Below are positions 46,480 through 55,012 of a stretch of DNA of 64,000 nt, piece by piece; the stretch's first letter is position 1; every line of letters begins with the position of its first letter. The notes under the pieces are model-generated. The model ran no database searches. It was given only the letters and a program-made list of their open reading frames with translations, and was not told where the DNA came from. Source of the DNA: Haloferax elongans ATCC BAA-1513 (lineage in GTDB: Archaea > Halobacteriota > Halobacteria > Halobacteriales > Haloferacaceae); the NCBI RefSeq assembly GCF_000336755.1, contig NZ_AOLK01000019.1:1-64000 (forward strand). Direction: 5' to 3'. The translations under genes were made by a program, and so were the position numbers.

Positions 46480-46764
46480 TTAGACGTTCACGCGCGTTAC
46501 AAACCCCCCGCAACCACACTGGTCGACGAACGCCACGTCGACATCGTCGAACTCGCGCTCGATGACGGGGTAGAGGTATGCTTCGGGATGGCCGTGGTTC
46601 GCGTGCGTGACGAGGTTGACGTGGCAGCCTGACTCGGTTCGTTCGATTGCGTCGAGTGCGTCGCTCACGACGCGGCGTTCACTCTCCGCGTGCTCGGGGG
46701 CTTCGAGATTCGCCGACCACGACGTGTCGTGTGTCGATTTGGTTTTGTCTGCTGTGTCGCTCAT
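46480..46764 (-). CDS. CGCGG-motif peptide, candidate radical-SAM-modified product
   Basis: 94 residues from the ATG at 46764. The C-terminus reads DQCGCGGFVTRVNV, with Cys83 and Cys85 in the CGCGG motif, and a further Cys47 in SGCHVNL. This matches what I recall as the CGCGG family of putative radical-SAM-modified peptides in haloarchaea. A longer upstream frame is rejected because a NarO-like site lies 42 bp before this ATG, the same distance as for other genes in the window. It is divergent from nirK. The modifying-enzyme candidate in the window is the radical SAM/SPASM protein at 32-1147. Function unproven. Confidence 0.75.
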   Translation of the reverse strand: MSDTADKTKSTHDTSWSANLEAPEHAESERRVVSDALDAIERTESGCHVNLVTHANHGHPEAYLYPVIEREFDDVDVAFVDQCGCGGFVTRVNV

Positions 46765-46805
46765 GACACCTGTTGATTTGTCCGGTCGGGTGATGTGCGC
46801 CCCCC

Positions 46806-46817
46806 CGAACATGTTCT
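46806..46817 (-). promoter_or_regulatory. NarO-like site for the CGCGG peptide gene
   Basis: CGAACATGTTCT, 11 of 12 bases matching the palindromic core, ending 42 bp upstream of the ATG at 46764. Confidence 0.65.
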
Positions 46818-46875
46818 CTCCCCTCGGCATCGACATTACCCTCAGAATGACGGGCAAACGTAGTCCTATACGTTA

Positions 46876-46887
46876 CGAAGATGTTCG
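46876..46887 (+). promoter_or_regulatory. NarO-like site for nirK
   Basis: CGAAGATGTTCG fits CGAA-N4-TTCG, 80 bp before the nirK ATG. If the usual spacing to the transcript start holds, nirK would have a leader of about 40 nt. Confidence 0.6.
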
Positions 46888-46967
46888 GTACCCGTCTCTG
46901 TCCGGTGAAACCGTCTTCTGGGTATACCCAGTTCGGTGGTCTGTATCCAAATGGAAGGTGACACCAG

Positions 46968-48041
46968 ATGGCGTATACAACTCGACGGCGGACGTTACAG
47001 GCACTCGGACTCGGTGGTGTGGCATCGCTCGCTGGGTGTTCGGCGAAACCACCGACGGCGGCACAGGCGCTCGACGAGACACCAGAACCGAAGCAGCAGT
47101 CTGAACCAGTAACCTCGGACCAGGTCGCAGCAGACCCGACGGACATCCCCGGCCCAATCGACCGCGACGAACCCACGGAAGTCGACGTGACGCTCCGACC
47201 GGAGGAGGTCACTGCTGAGGTCGAAAAAGGTGTCACGTTCACCTATATGACCTATAACGGGACGGTTCCGGGGCCGATGATTCGGGTCCGTCAGGGTGAC
47301 ACGGTGAACCTGACGTTCGAGAACCCAGAATCGAACAACATGCCGCACAACGTGGACTTCCACGCCGTGGCAGGACCGGGTGGCGGTGCCGAAGCGACGA
47401 TGACCGCGCCCGGAGAGTCGACGAAACTCCGGTTCAAGGCGACCTACCCTGGCGCGTACATCTACCACTGTGCAGTGCCGAACCTCGACATGCACATCAG
47501 CGCGGGGATGTTCGGCATCATCCTCGTCGAACCGCCAGAGGGACTCCCCGAGGTCGACAAAGAAATCTACATCGGCCAACACGAGTTGTACACGGACAAG
47601 AAAGCCGGAACGAAGGGTCACCACAAGTTCGACTTCGACGCGATGCGCAACGAAGAACCGACGTACGTCCTCTTGAACGGCGAGAAATTCGCCTGGACGG
47701 ACGCCGGTCGCGGCCCAGCGGCGACAGTCAAGACCGGCGAGACTGTACGTGTGTTCTTCGTCGACGGTGGCCCGAACCTCTCCAGTAGCTTCCACCCCAT
47801 CGGAAGCGTCTGGGAGACGCTCTACCCGGATGGGTCGCTGTCGATGGACCCACAGACGCACATCCAGACCCGCCTCGTCCCGCCGGGAAGCACCACGATT
47901 GCGACGATGAACTCGCCGGTTCCGGGCGACTTCAAACTCGTGGACCACTCGCTGACGCGTGTGGCCCGGAAGGGTTGTATGGCGGTCGTCCGCGCAGAGG
48001 GCCCGGAGAACCCCGAAATCTTCGACCCGAACCCCGAGTAA
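46968..48041 (+). CDS. nirK: Copper-containing nitrite reductase NirK
   Basis: 357 residues. A Tat lipoprotein signal (TRRRTLQAL, lipobox LAGC at Cys24) predicts export and lipid anchoring. Two cupredoxin domains. Type-1 copper ligands: His127, Cys168, His176, Met181. Type-2 ligands: His132, His167, His327; the catalytic pair is Asp130 and His276. It reduces nitrite to nitric oxide in denitrification, likely taking electrons from halocyanins such as the one encoded next. It is divergent from the CGCGG peptide gene and followed by a hairpin (48084-48104). Confidence 0.96.
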   Translation: MAYTTRRRTLQALGLGGVASLAGCSAKPPTAAQALDETPEPKQQSEPVTSDQVAADPTDIPGPIDRDEPTEVDVTLRPEEVTAEVEKGVTFTYMTYNGTVPGPMIRVRQGDTVNLTFENPESNNMPHNVDFHAVAGPGGGAEATMTAPGESTKLRFKATYPGAYIYHCAVPNLDMHISAGMFGIILVEPPEGLPEVDKEIYIGQHELYTDKKAGTKGHHKFDFDAMRNEEPTYVLLNGEKFAWTDAGRGPAATVKTGETVRVFFVDGGPNLSSSFHPIGSVWETLYPDGSLSMDPQTHIQTRLVPPGSTTIATMNSPVPGDFKLVDHSLTRVARKGCMAVVRAEGPENPEIFDPNPE

Positions 48042-48083
48042 CGTCGGGCGTTCGGCCGTAGACCGGCGCACACTGGTGTAGTC

Positions 48084-48104
48084 CCCCGTCGAATTTCGAC
48101 GGGG
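48084..48104 (+). terminator. Hairpin downstream of nirK
   Basis: CCCCGTCGA-ATT-TCGACGGGG, a perfect 9-bp stem 43 bp after the nirK stop and immediately before the next NarO-like site. It may end nirK transcription and insulate the halocyanin promoter. No T-run follows, so the terminator call is tentative. Confidence 0.45.
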
Positions 48105-48105
48105 C

Positions 48106-48117
48106 CGAACATGTTCG
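48106..48117 (+). promoter_or_regulatory. NarO-like site for the halocyanin gene
   Basis: CGAACATGTTCG, a perfect palindrome 113 bp before the halocyanin ATG. The longer distance implies a leader of about 70 nt if the usual spacing to the transcript start holds. Confidence 0.6.
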
Positions 48118-48229
48118 TTTTAGAGCCAACTCACGGGAATCACGCTCTCCGGTTTTTTGTACGGGGGGCTTCGTCTCACGTGTCGACTGCCATGCGGCCC
48201 ACGATGCGCACCAGTCGGCGTGGTTCACC

Positions 48230-49294
48230 ATGACGACATCCGATACGACGAATCCAACACTGGGGCGACGGAGCGTACTTCGACTACTCGGCTGTGCAGC
48301 ACTGTCTGGCGCAGCCGTCACTGGTTCGGCGTCGACTGCGAGTGCACAGGCAGACGGTGCCGACCTCGACGCGTGGTTCGAAAACACGTCGAACTACGAC
48401 GGCGTCGTCGACAAGACTGGTGCGTCCGAAGTGACTGTTACCGTCGGAAGTCAGGCAAATGGTGGGGCGTTCGGGTTCTCTCCACCGGCCATCCAAGTTG
48501 ACCCCGGGACGAAAGTCGTCTGGAAGTGGACTGGCGAAGGCGGCGTCCACGACGTGACTGCCGACGATGACTCGTTCGGGAGTGAACTGGTCGGCGACGC
48601 AGGTCACACCTTCGAGCACACGTTCGACGCTGAGGGCGTGTACAAGTACATCTGCACGCCGCACACGTCTATGGGAATGCGAGGTGCGGTCGTCGTCGGC
48701 GACGTCGAAACCGGCGGTGCGGCCGAGTCGACATCGTCGGAGTCGAACGCCGAAACCGAGTCTGGAGGCAGTGAATCCGCCACCGACCTCGACACGTGGT
48801 TCGAAAACACGTCGAACTACGACGGCGTCGCCGACAAGACCGGCCTCGCTCGCGTCGAGGTGACTGTCGGGAGCGAAGCCAACGGCGGCGCGTTCGGGTT
48901 CGGTCCTGCGGCGATTCGCGTCACAGAAGGGACGACGGTCGTCTGGCGCTGGACTGGTGGTGGCGGCTCTCACAACGTTGTCCACCCCGACGGTGTATTC
49001 GAGTCAAAACTCGTCGGCGACGGAGGTCACACGTTCGAACACACCTTCGACGAGACGGGCACCTTCCCGTACGTGTGTGTCCCCCACGAATCGATGGGCA
49101 TGAAGGGCGCAGTCGTCGTCGCCTCTGAAGACGAAGCGGGAAGTAACGCGGAAATCGCTGAACCGTTCGACGACCCCGGAATGGCTGACATCGGTGGTAT
49201 CGCACTCGCGGGCATCTTCGGCACTGCGATGGCAACACCCGCCCTCTACGGCGTCGTCTCGTGGCTCAAAGAGCAGGCGAGCGCGGACGAGTGA
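48230..49294 (+). CDS. Double-domain halocyanin (blue copper protein)
   Basis: 354 residues. Tat-like signal GRRSVLRLLG, then two tandem cupredoxin domains about 110 residues each, both beginning with DxWFENTSNYDGVxDKTG. Type-1 copper ligands in each: His in VHDVTA / SHNVVH, Cys in YICTPH / YVCVPH, and the following His and Met (SMGM). The C-terminus has one hydrophobic helix (about 322-345), giving membrane anchoring. It is a likely electron donor to NirK, given its position and shared upstream motif. Confidence 0.93.
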   Translation: MTTSDTTNPTLGRRSVLRLLGCAALSGAAVTGSASTASAQADGADLDAWFENTSNYDGVVDKTGASEVTVTVGSQANGGAFGFSPPAIQVDPGTKVVWKWTGEGGVHDVTADDDSFGSELVGDAGHTFEHTFDAEGVYKYICTPHTSMGMRGAVVVGDVETGGAAESTSSESNAETESGGSESATDLDTWFENTSNYDGVADKTGLARVEVTVGSEANGGAFGFGPAAIRVTEGTTVVWRWTGGGGSHNVVHPDGVFESKLVGDGGHTFEHTFDETGTFPYVCVPHESMGMKGAVVVASEDEAGSNAEIAEPFDDPGMADIGGIALAGIFGTAMATPALYGVVSWLKEQASADE

Positions 49295-49460
49295 GTCTGA
49301 GCGACACAGCCACGACCCTCGGGTTGCACATCTTCAGCGTGTGAACACGCTTTCCAGTCGGTCGCCAACGTGTGGCCGCTTCGTCAGCCGCTAGTAGTTA
49401 CTCGGGAGTCGCTGTTGCTCGGCGGAGAAAAATCGAGGCGAAGAGAAGGCTGGCACCGAG

Positions 49461-49700
49461 TTACAGGACGTCGTCGTCCAGACCACCGGGGTCGCCAGCA
49501 GTGTCGAAGAGGTTGTTCTGTGCGCTCTCGACGAAGTCGGACTGGACGGCCGATTCGTCGTCGACGGGGGCACCGTACGCGTCCATTCCCATCGACAGGA
49601 GCTCTTCGACGGCCTGTTCTTCGCTTAGGAACTCTTCGTCGACTAGCTGTTCGAACTCGACCAACAACTCGTCCGGCAGGTTGACTTCTACGACGGGCAT
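49461..49700 (-). CDS. Small ribbon-helix-helix-like protein
   Basis: 79 residues from MPVVEVNLPDELLVEFEQ. The N-terminal strand-helix-helix (PVVEVNLPDELLVEFEQLVDEEFLSEEQAVEELL) has the shape of a RHH/CopG-like DNA-binding fold, followed by an acidic tail. The ATG at 49700 is chosen because upstream codons encode nothing conserved. Possibly a DUF7120-type regulator, from memory. It has no obvious partner. Confidence 0.7.
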   Translation of the reverse strand: MPVVEVNLPDELLVEFEQLVDEEFLSEEQAVEELLSMGMDAYGAPVDDESAVQSDFVESAQNNLFDTAGDPGGLDDDVL

Positions 49701-49873
49701 ACACCGGTGGTTCGTGTTCAACGTACTTGAGCGACCGGGTGTCGAATGTTTCTGCAACATCCCGAAGTCGCACCTGCGTATCCCCCCGTATTATACCCGC
49801 CCGGGCGGACGGATTGGATACGACTCCGTGCCCGAGTTACTGCCGTCGCGGTGGGCACGCCGGAGGCGCACGC

Positions 49874-50482
49874 GTGACAGATGACAATACCGACACGGAC
49901 ACTGGCCCTGCGGTGAGCGAGTTGGGGTGGCTCCCGGAGCGAGTCGCCCTCCCGAGTGACGAGTGGATCATCTATCCGCCGGGTGAACCCCGTCCGGCGA
50001 ACTTCGCGCTTCGCTTCGAGAAGGCGGTCCCCGCATCACTCGTCGGCACCGAATCCGGCGACGACCCTGGTGTCCACGTCCTTCCACATCCCGGCGGTGT
50101 CTCTGTGTCTGCTCGATTCGGTGGTATCGTCGACGACTCGGTCCGTGAGTTCGACCAGCCGAACTCTGCTGACGACCGCGCCGCTGTTGCTTCGTGGGTT
50201 CAGACGTTGGTCCAGCGCATCGACGAACGAGTAGAACGAGAGCGGATTCGGTCTGCCTGCCGCCCCGTTCCGAACGCAGGCCAGCGGGTTGCGAGCGCTC
50301 TCTACGAGTACTTCGGGACTGCTGACGAGGTCGCTGCTGTCGTGTTGAACCGTGATACCGCCGCCCTCAGAAACGTCCCTGGTATCGCTGAACAGATGGC
50401 GACTGACCTCGTGGTCCACTACGGGTCTGACACCGAGTGGGACTACTACCGCAGTCGACGCCGAACCGACGAAACACCGTAA
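49874..50482 (+). CDS. Helix-hairpin-helix-containing hypothetical protein
   Basis: 202 residues from a GTG at 49874 (MTDDNTDTDTG). The C-terminal half has a helix-hairpin-helix pattern ALRNVPGIAEQMATDLV near 165-182, suggesting DNA binding. The N-terminal part is acidic with no known domain. The GTG is preferred over a longer frame whose upstream codons overlap the opposite gene. Role unknown. Confidence 0.6.
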   Translation: MTDDNTDTDTGPAVSELGWLPERVALPSDEWIIYPPGEPRPANFALRFEKAVPASLVGTESGDDPGVHVLPHPGGVSVSARFGGIVDDSVREFDQPNSADDRAAVASWVQTLVQRIDERVERERIRSACRPVPNAGQRVASALYEYFGTADEVAAVVLNRDTAALRNVPGIAEQMATDLVVHYGSDTEWDYYRSRRRTDETP

Positions 50483-50575
50483 CTCGAAGCGCCGTCTACG
50501 ACCTCCTTGGGTGTGACTGAAACAGCCTTTTGACTCTCACGTACGGTTATTTTACTTCCTGTCAAACGATGATGT

Positions 50576-51298
50576 ATGCCCCCGACTCGAAGACAACTCC
50601 TCCAAAGCGCTGGCGTCATCAGTCTCGGCGTCGCAACTGGCTGTCTCGGCGACGCTGGCGGAGGCAGTGGTAGCGACCCGACCGAAGACTCCGAGGACAC
50701 GACCGAGGACACACCAAACGAGACCACGACTGAGCAACCAGAAGACACCACAGACATGCCCGACGACACTGACACTCCGACTGACGAACCGACCGATACA
50801 GACGCGCCCGACGCATCGACGATGTCGCTCGCGAACGTCGACTCAGCGCCCGACATCCCGCTCGAACCTGCAGTCGAGGTCACCGAGGCTGACGCGACTC
50901 AGGACCACCCACCGCAGGTCGAAATTACGCTCTCCAACACGAGCGACGAGACGGTCAGTGCCGGTGAGGGACGGGCAATCTTCTTCGAGCACGTCACTGA
51001 CGAGACGGGTGCCCTCACGTTCCTCCCGGCAGAGAATGACTACCCAGCTGCCCCCGGCTGCTGGCGACTCTCTGAACCGTTGATGGTGACCCAGGAGTAC
51101 CGAATGGAGCGTTTCGATGCTGACGAATCGCGGTCCAAACGCGTCGACCTGTATGGGGCGTCACAGGGGAAGGGAGCAAGTGGGTGTCTCCCCACCGGAG
51201 AGTACCGCTTCGAGACGACGATTGCGGTCGGGAAAGCCTCCGGGTCCGACGAGGACCGAACAGAGGCAACGTGGGGATTCTCGGTCATTCTCGAATAG
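50576..51298 (+). CDS. Hypothetical Tat lipoprotein
   Basis: 240 residues. TRRQLLQSAGV with lipobox ATGC near residue 21, then a long Asp/Glu/Thr-rich linker (about 25-80, with EDTTEDTP and DTPTDEPTD runs) typical of halophilic surface lipoproteins. The remaining region (about 95-240) looks like an immunoglobulin-like beta-sandwich. Function unknown. Confidence 0.7.
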   Translation: MPPTRRQLLQSAGVISLGVATGCLGDAGGGSGSDPTEDSEDTTEDTPNETTTEQPEDTTDMPDDTDTPTDEPTDTDAPDASTMSLANVDSAPDIPLEPAVEVTEADATQDHPPQVEITLSNTSDETVSAGEGRAIFFEHVTDETGALTFLPAENDYPAAPGCWRLSEPLMVTQEYRMERFDADESRSKRVDLYGASQGKGASGCLPTGEYRFETTIAVGKASGSDEDRTEATWGFSVILE

Positions 51299-51401
51299 GC
51301 CGAGTGTATTGAAAATTGATTGACAACTTCTTCTAGTTCGCTTCTTTCATTCTGTAACAACCAGCGATATACTCATCAGCGGTGGTTCGAAATACCCGAT
51401 T

Positions 51402-52841
51402 ATGGTGGAACGTCACGGCCGCGGACTTGTAAGAAAAATGGGTGATGGCCTCACGACGTTCGAAGAGGCTGTCGAGTCTGTGACCGTTGCGATATACTTC
51501 ACCGGTCCCGATGGAACGATATCGTACGTCAACCCGGCGTTCGAGGTTTTCACTGGCTACTGTGCCGACGAAGTCATCGGGGAGACACCCGCCGTTCTCG
51601 ACTCGGGCGAACACGACGAGGAGTTCTTCGAAGACCTCTGGGAGACGATTCTCGATGGTCGCGTCTGGGAGGGCGAGATACGAAATCGCCGAAAGGACGG
51701 GTCGACGTACGTCGCGGACCAAACTATCGCACCCATCGTCAGAGACGACGAGATATCGGGATTCGCCGCGATTCAAGTGGACATCACCGACCGGAAACAG
51801 GACAAACTCGAACTTCGGACGTTCGAGCAGGCGGTTGAATACGCTGGCCACTCTCTCATCGTCACCGACACGCAGGGACGAATCGAGTACGTGAACCCGG
51901 CGTTCGAGGAGATTACCGGCTACTCCCGCGAAGAAGCGATTGGAGCGACGCCAGCGATTCTCAACTCGGGCGAACACGACGACGAGTTCTATCGTCGGCT
52001 CTGGGAGACGATTCTCTCGGGCGAAGTCTGGCACGCCGAACTCGTCAACGAGCGCCGCGACGGCGAGCGATTTATCGTCGACCAGACTATCGCACCCATC
52101 CTCGACGACGAGGGTGACATCGAACGGTTCGTCGCGGTCAACCGCGATATCACCGACCGAAAGGAGATAGAGCGGAAGTTGCTGAACCAGCGCGACGACC
52201 TCGAAATTCTCAATCAGGTCGTGCGTCACGACATCCGCAACGACCTGCAACTCGTCGTCGCGTACGCCGAGATGTTGGAAGACCACGTCGACGACGCCGG
52301 ACAGTCCTACCTCGACAAAGTCCGTACGAGTGCGGACAACGCGGTGGAACTCACGAAGACTGCACGCGTCTTGTCGGACGTGATGCTCCAGACCGACGCG
52401 GAGCGAACCGCAGTCTCACTCTCCGACGCCCTCGAATCGAAGGTCCAAGAAGTCGACTCGGCACACGACCACGCGAGCGTGTCGATTACTGGCTCGGTGC
52501 CCGACGTGGATGTGTGTGCCGACGAGTTGCTGGAATCGGTCTTCAGAAACCTCCTTCGGAACGCCGTCCAGCACAACGACAAGGACGACCCGGCCGTCAC
52601 GGTTTCAGTGGCGACTCACGACGACAGCGTCAGCATCCGGGTTCAGGACAACGGTCCCGGAATCCCAGACAGTCGTAAGGACGAAATCTTCGGAAAAGGT
52701 GAGAAGGGAATCGACAGCCCCGGAACGGGACTCGGATTGTACCTCGTCGGGTCGCTCGTCGACCGGTATGGCGGCTCCGTCGACGTCTTCGACGCCGACC
52801 CGGAGGGAAGTATCTTCGAGGTCGAACTCGAACGCGTGTAA
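51402..52841 (+). CDS. Two-PAS sensor histidine kinase
   Basis: 479 residues, no membrane segment. Two PAS domains (about 20-130 and 140-255) are near duplicates: both contain YVNPAFE..TGY..E..IG.TPA.L.SGEHD and an LWETIL.G.VW block. HisKA has phospho-acceptor His276 in VRHDIRND, and the HATPase domain has N-box NAVQHND and G boxes DNGPG and GTGLGLYLV. The PAS duplication suggests a recent internal repeat. The start at 51402 is followed by a second Met at residue 13, which could also serve. Confidence 0.9.
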   Translation: MVERHGRGLVRKMGDGLTTFEEAVESVTVAIYFTGPDGTISYVNPAFEVFTGYCADEVIGETPAVLDSGEHDEEFFEDLWETILDGRVWEGEIRNRRKDGSTYVADQTIAPIVRDDEISGFAAIQVDITDRKQDKLELRTFEQAVEYAGHSLIVTDTQGRIEYVNPAFEEITGYSREEAIGATPAILNSGEHDDEFYRRLWETILSGEVWHAELVNERRDGERFIVDQTIAPILDDEGDIERFVAVNRDITDRKEIERKLLNQRDDLEILNQVVRHDIRNDLQLVVAYAEMLEDHVDDAGQSYLDKVRTSADNAVELTKTARVLSDVMLQTDAERTAVSLSDALESKVQEVDSAHDHASVSITGSVPDVDVCADELLESVFRNLLRNAVQHNDKDDPAVTVSVATHDDSVSIRVQDNGPGIPDSRKDEIFGKGEKGIDSPGTGLGLYLVGSLVDRYGGSVDVFDADPEGSIFEVELERV

Positions 52842-52927
52842 CTCCTGCTCGTCAGTGACTCCTCTCGCCCCGGACCACCGCGGTGGTTTTTATCTCGACA
52901 GCCCTAATTTCGACGTGAGAGCGACAG

Positions 52928-53086
52928 ATGAGCGTCCAAGGACTCTGTCACCACTGCGAGTCGGCACCAGCGGCGTATCAGTGCCAACGATGCGGCGCAC
53001 AGGTTTGTTCGACACATTTCGAGCGACGCGCAGGCCTCTGTACCACGTGCGCAGGCGAAGTCGGCGATTCTGGCGTTCGTAAGTGA
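52928..53086 (+). CDS. Small Cys-rich zinc-finger protein, 52 residues
   Basis: ATG at 52928, TGA at 53084-53086. Sequence has CHHC, CQRC, CSTH and CTTC pairs (eight Cys/His ligands), like two B-box/TRIM-type or HIT-like zinc sites. A TATA-like GGTTTTTATC lies about 40 bp upstream (52886-52895). It fits the abundant class of haloarchaeal zinc micro-proteins. Its 3' end overlaps an 18-bp tandem repeat. Confidence 0.75.
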   Translation: MSVQGLCHHCESAPAAYQCQRCGAQVCSTHFERRAGLCTTCAGEVGDSGVRK

Positions 53087-53129
53087 CTGGGTGTTCGTAC
53101 GTAACTGGGTGCTCGTAGGTGGTGCGGTC
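53076..53129. repeat. 18-bp tandem repeat at the end of the zinc-finger gene
   Basis: TTCGTAAGTGACTGGGTG and TTCGTACGTAACTGGGTG (53076-53093, 53094-53111), with a decayed third copy from 53112. The first copy contains the stop codon of the zinc-finger gene. Confidence 0.6.
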
Positions 53130-53244
53130 GTTCACAATACTCTACACTCGCCCTGCAAGCGAGCGTACTCCCAGCGTGCTCGCCCGTCAGCCTCTCCACA
53201 CCGACTCCGCGGAGCCTTTAGACCCTGCCCCCGTTCTCCCCGGT

Positions 53245-53862
53245 ATGGACCCCGAAGAAAATCACCGTGGCTGGGCGACTCGCTCTGGTCAATTTTCGCC
53301 CGCCTACTACGCCCAAATCGGGGCGAACGAGGTGAGCGAGACGCTCGCTTCCGTCTTCGACCACTACGTCGGAAGCAACGCTTCGATTCTCGAACTCGGC
53401 TGTAGCTCCGGTCGCCACCTCGCGCACCTTCGAGCGCAGGGCTACGAGAACCTGACCGGTATCGACCTCAACGACGAGTCCTTCGAGGTGATGGCCGAGT
53501 ATTTCCCGGAACTCGCCGAGACGGGTACGTTCCACGCCAGCGCTCTCGAGGACTTCGTCGTCGACGTTCCGGACGACCATTTCGACGTTATCTACTCGGT
53601 CGAGACGCTCCAACACGTCCATCCAGACGACGAGTGGGTCTTCGAGGAGTTGACTCGAATCACGTCTGACTTACTCATCACCGCAGAAAACGAGGGGAAT
53701 GGTCCCCAGCGTGGTCGCGAAGGCGCGGAAGTGAGCTACGTCAACGACGACTTCCCGCTGTATCACCGAAACTGGAAGCAGGTCTTCTCGGAACTTGGCC
53801 TCGCCCAACTCCTTGCGGAACGCGGAAAGCGTGATACTGTGCGTGTGTTCCGTGTGGTGTGA
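53245..53862 (+). CDS. SAM-dependent methyltransferase, class I
   Basis: 205 residues from MDPEENHRGWATRSG. Motif I LELGCSSGRHLAHL, motif II around IDLNDESFEVM, and post-motif DVIYSVETLQHV are typical Rossmann methyltransferase features. The ATG at 53245 is chosen over a longer frame that runs into upstream repeat DNA. Substrate unknown. Confidence 0.85.
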   Translation: MDPEENHRGWATRSGQFSPAYYAQIGANEVSETLASVFDHYVGSNASILELGCSSGRHLAHLRAQGYENLTGIDLNDESFEVMAEYFPELAETGTFHASALEDFVVDVPDDHFDVIYSVETLQHVHPDDEWVFEELTRITSDLLITAENEGNGPQRGREGAEVSYVNDDFPLYHRNWKQVFSELGLAQLLAERGKRDTVRVFRVV

Positions 53863-54024
53863 GACGATATCGCGCGTACATCTCGAACGGGAGGCCGTAA
53901 CTGAGGCACTGCTCTCGCATCTCTCGTAACGCAGACCGGCTCTGTTGAACGCTCGGCCGTTGATGAGTAACGATAGGTGACTGGGTGTGGGGACCACACA
54001 GACCGAAGGCCAGTCAGAACTGCC

Positions 54025-54561
54025 TCACTCCGCCGACGACTTGTTTTCGATGGCGACGAGCGATTCGTCAAGTGCGTTGAGTACGTCGCGATTACTTGGC
54101 TCGCTCCCCCAGGAGTAGCGGGATGTCGTCGTGCGTAGGTCGATTTTCGCACTCACTACCAGTGACGGGTCTGGTTCACTGTCAGCGTGTCCCTCAGCTC
54201 CGAACACGTCCGTGAACGCATCGCTCTGTGCCCACGAGAGCCACGTTGTCTCGGCACGCTCCCCGAGGAGTGCAATCACTCGGTCTTCGATAAGCCACTC
54301 GACCGCCTGTTCGGCGTCGGTGTCTGTATCATCGGGAAGGACGAGGAGGTCCGCGTTGCTCGTTGCGGTCACCGTCTCGATTTCTGTCGGCGTCGTGAGG
54401 TCGGCCCCATCAGCGACGTACACGGGAGTCACATCGAGTCGCTCGTAACTCGGGAGTTCTGTGTCCGAACCACCTCTTGAGAGGGTCGAACAGCCAGCGA
54501 GTGAACTGAGAGCGGCGATACCGCACGCACGAAGGGTGCTGCGGCGAGTGATGTAGTTCAT
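54025..54561 (-). CDS. Hypothetical Tat lipoprotein
   Basis: 178 residues. TRRSTLRACGIAALSSLAGC gives a Tat signal with lipobox at about Cys24. The rest is soluble with no recognised domain. It stands alone. Confidence 0.65.
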   Translation of the reverse strand: MNYITRRSTLRACGIAALSSLAGCSTLSRGGSDTELPSYERLDVTPVYVADGADLTTPTEIETVTATSNADLLVLPDDTDTDAEQAVEWLIEDRVIALLGERAETTWLSWAQSDAFTDVFGAEGHADSEPDPSLVVSAKIDLRTTTSRYSWGSEPSNRDVLNALDESLVAIENKSSAE

Positions 54562-55012
54562 AGCAAAGCATCAGTGGGTGGGACCGAAATTGTGTCGATA
54601 AATTAAGCAGTCGCTAGTAGGCTCTACTCATCAGTCGTCTTCTCTGTGCACGCCAGACGAGCAACGAATCATGGTTATCCACACTATCCTGACCGACGTG
54701 ACACTGCAACCTTCTTGGATATTTATATCGCTACATGTGATTTATTGATTCCCAATACGGACTCAGCAGCATCTGCCACCCCGATACGCTGCAACACGGT
54801 CTGCCGAGTATTTCTGAGCCATCGTACAGATGGGCCTTTGCCGATGTAAGGCAGTGATGTACCGTGGCTATTCTTTGCTGACAGCTGATGGTCGTGGCTG
54901 TGGCTCGGGCGTCGGGTGAGAACAACGCAGAGTGACTGCGGAGTGTCCAAAAGAAGCTAGCAGTTCGATGCTGGTTTAGCAAATCACTGGCGTTTTCGCA
55001 AAATCAGAGATA
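54562..55012. other. Intergenic region
   Basis: About 450 bp between divergently oriented-looking single genes, AT-richer than the surroundings. No coding or repeat structure is convincing. Confidence 0.4.

Noticed and set aside
46480..46857. A longer 125-residue version of the CGCGG protein starting at 46857
   Set aside because: Its first codons run through the NarO-like site; the ATG at 46764 has the standard 42-bp distance to that site.
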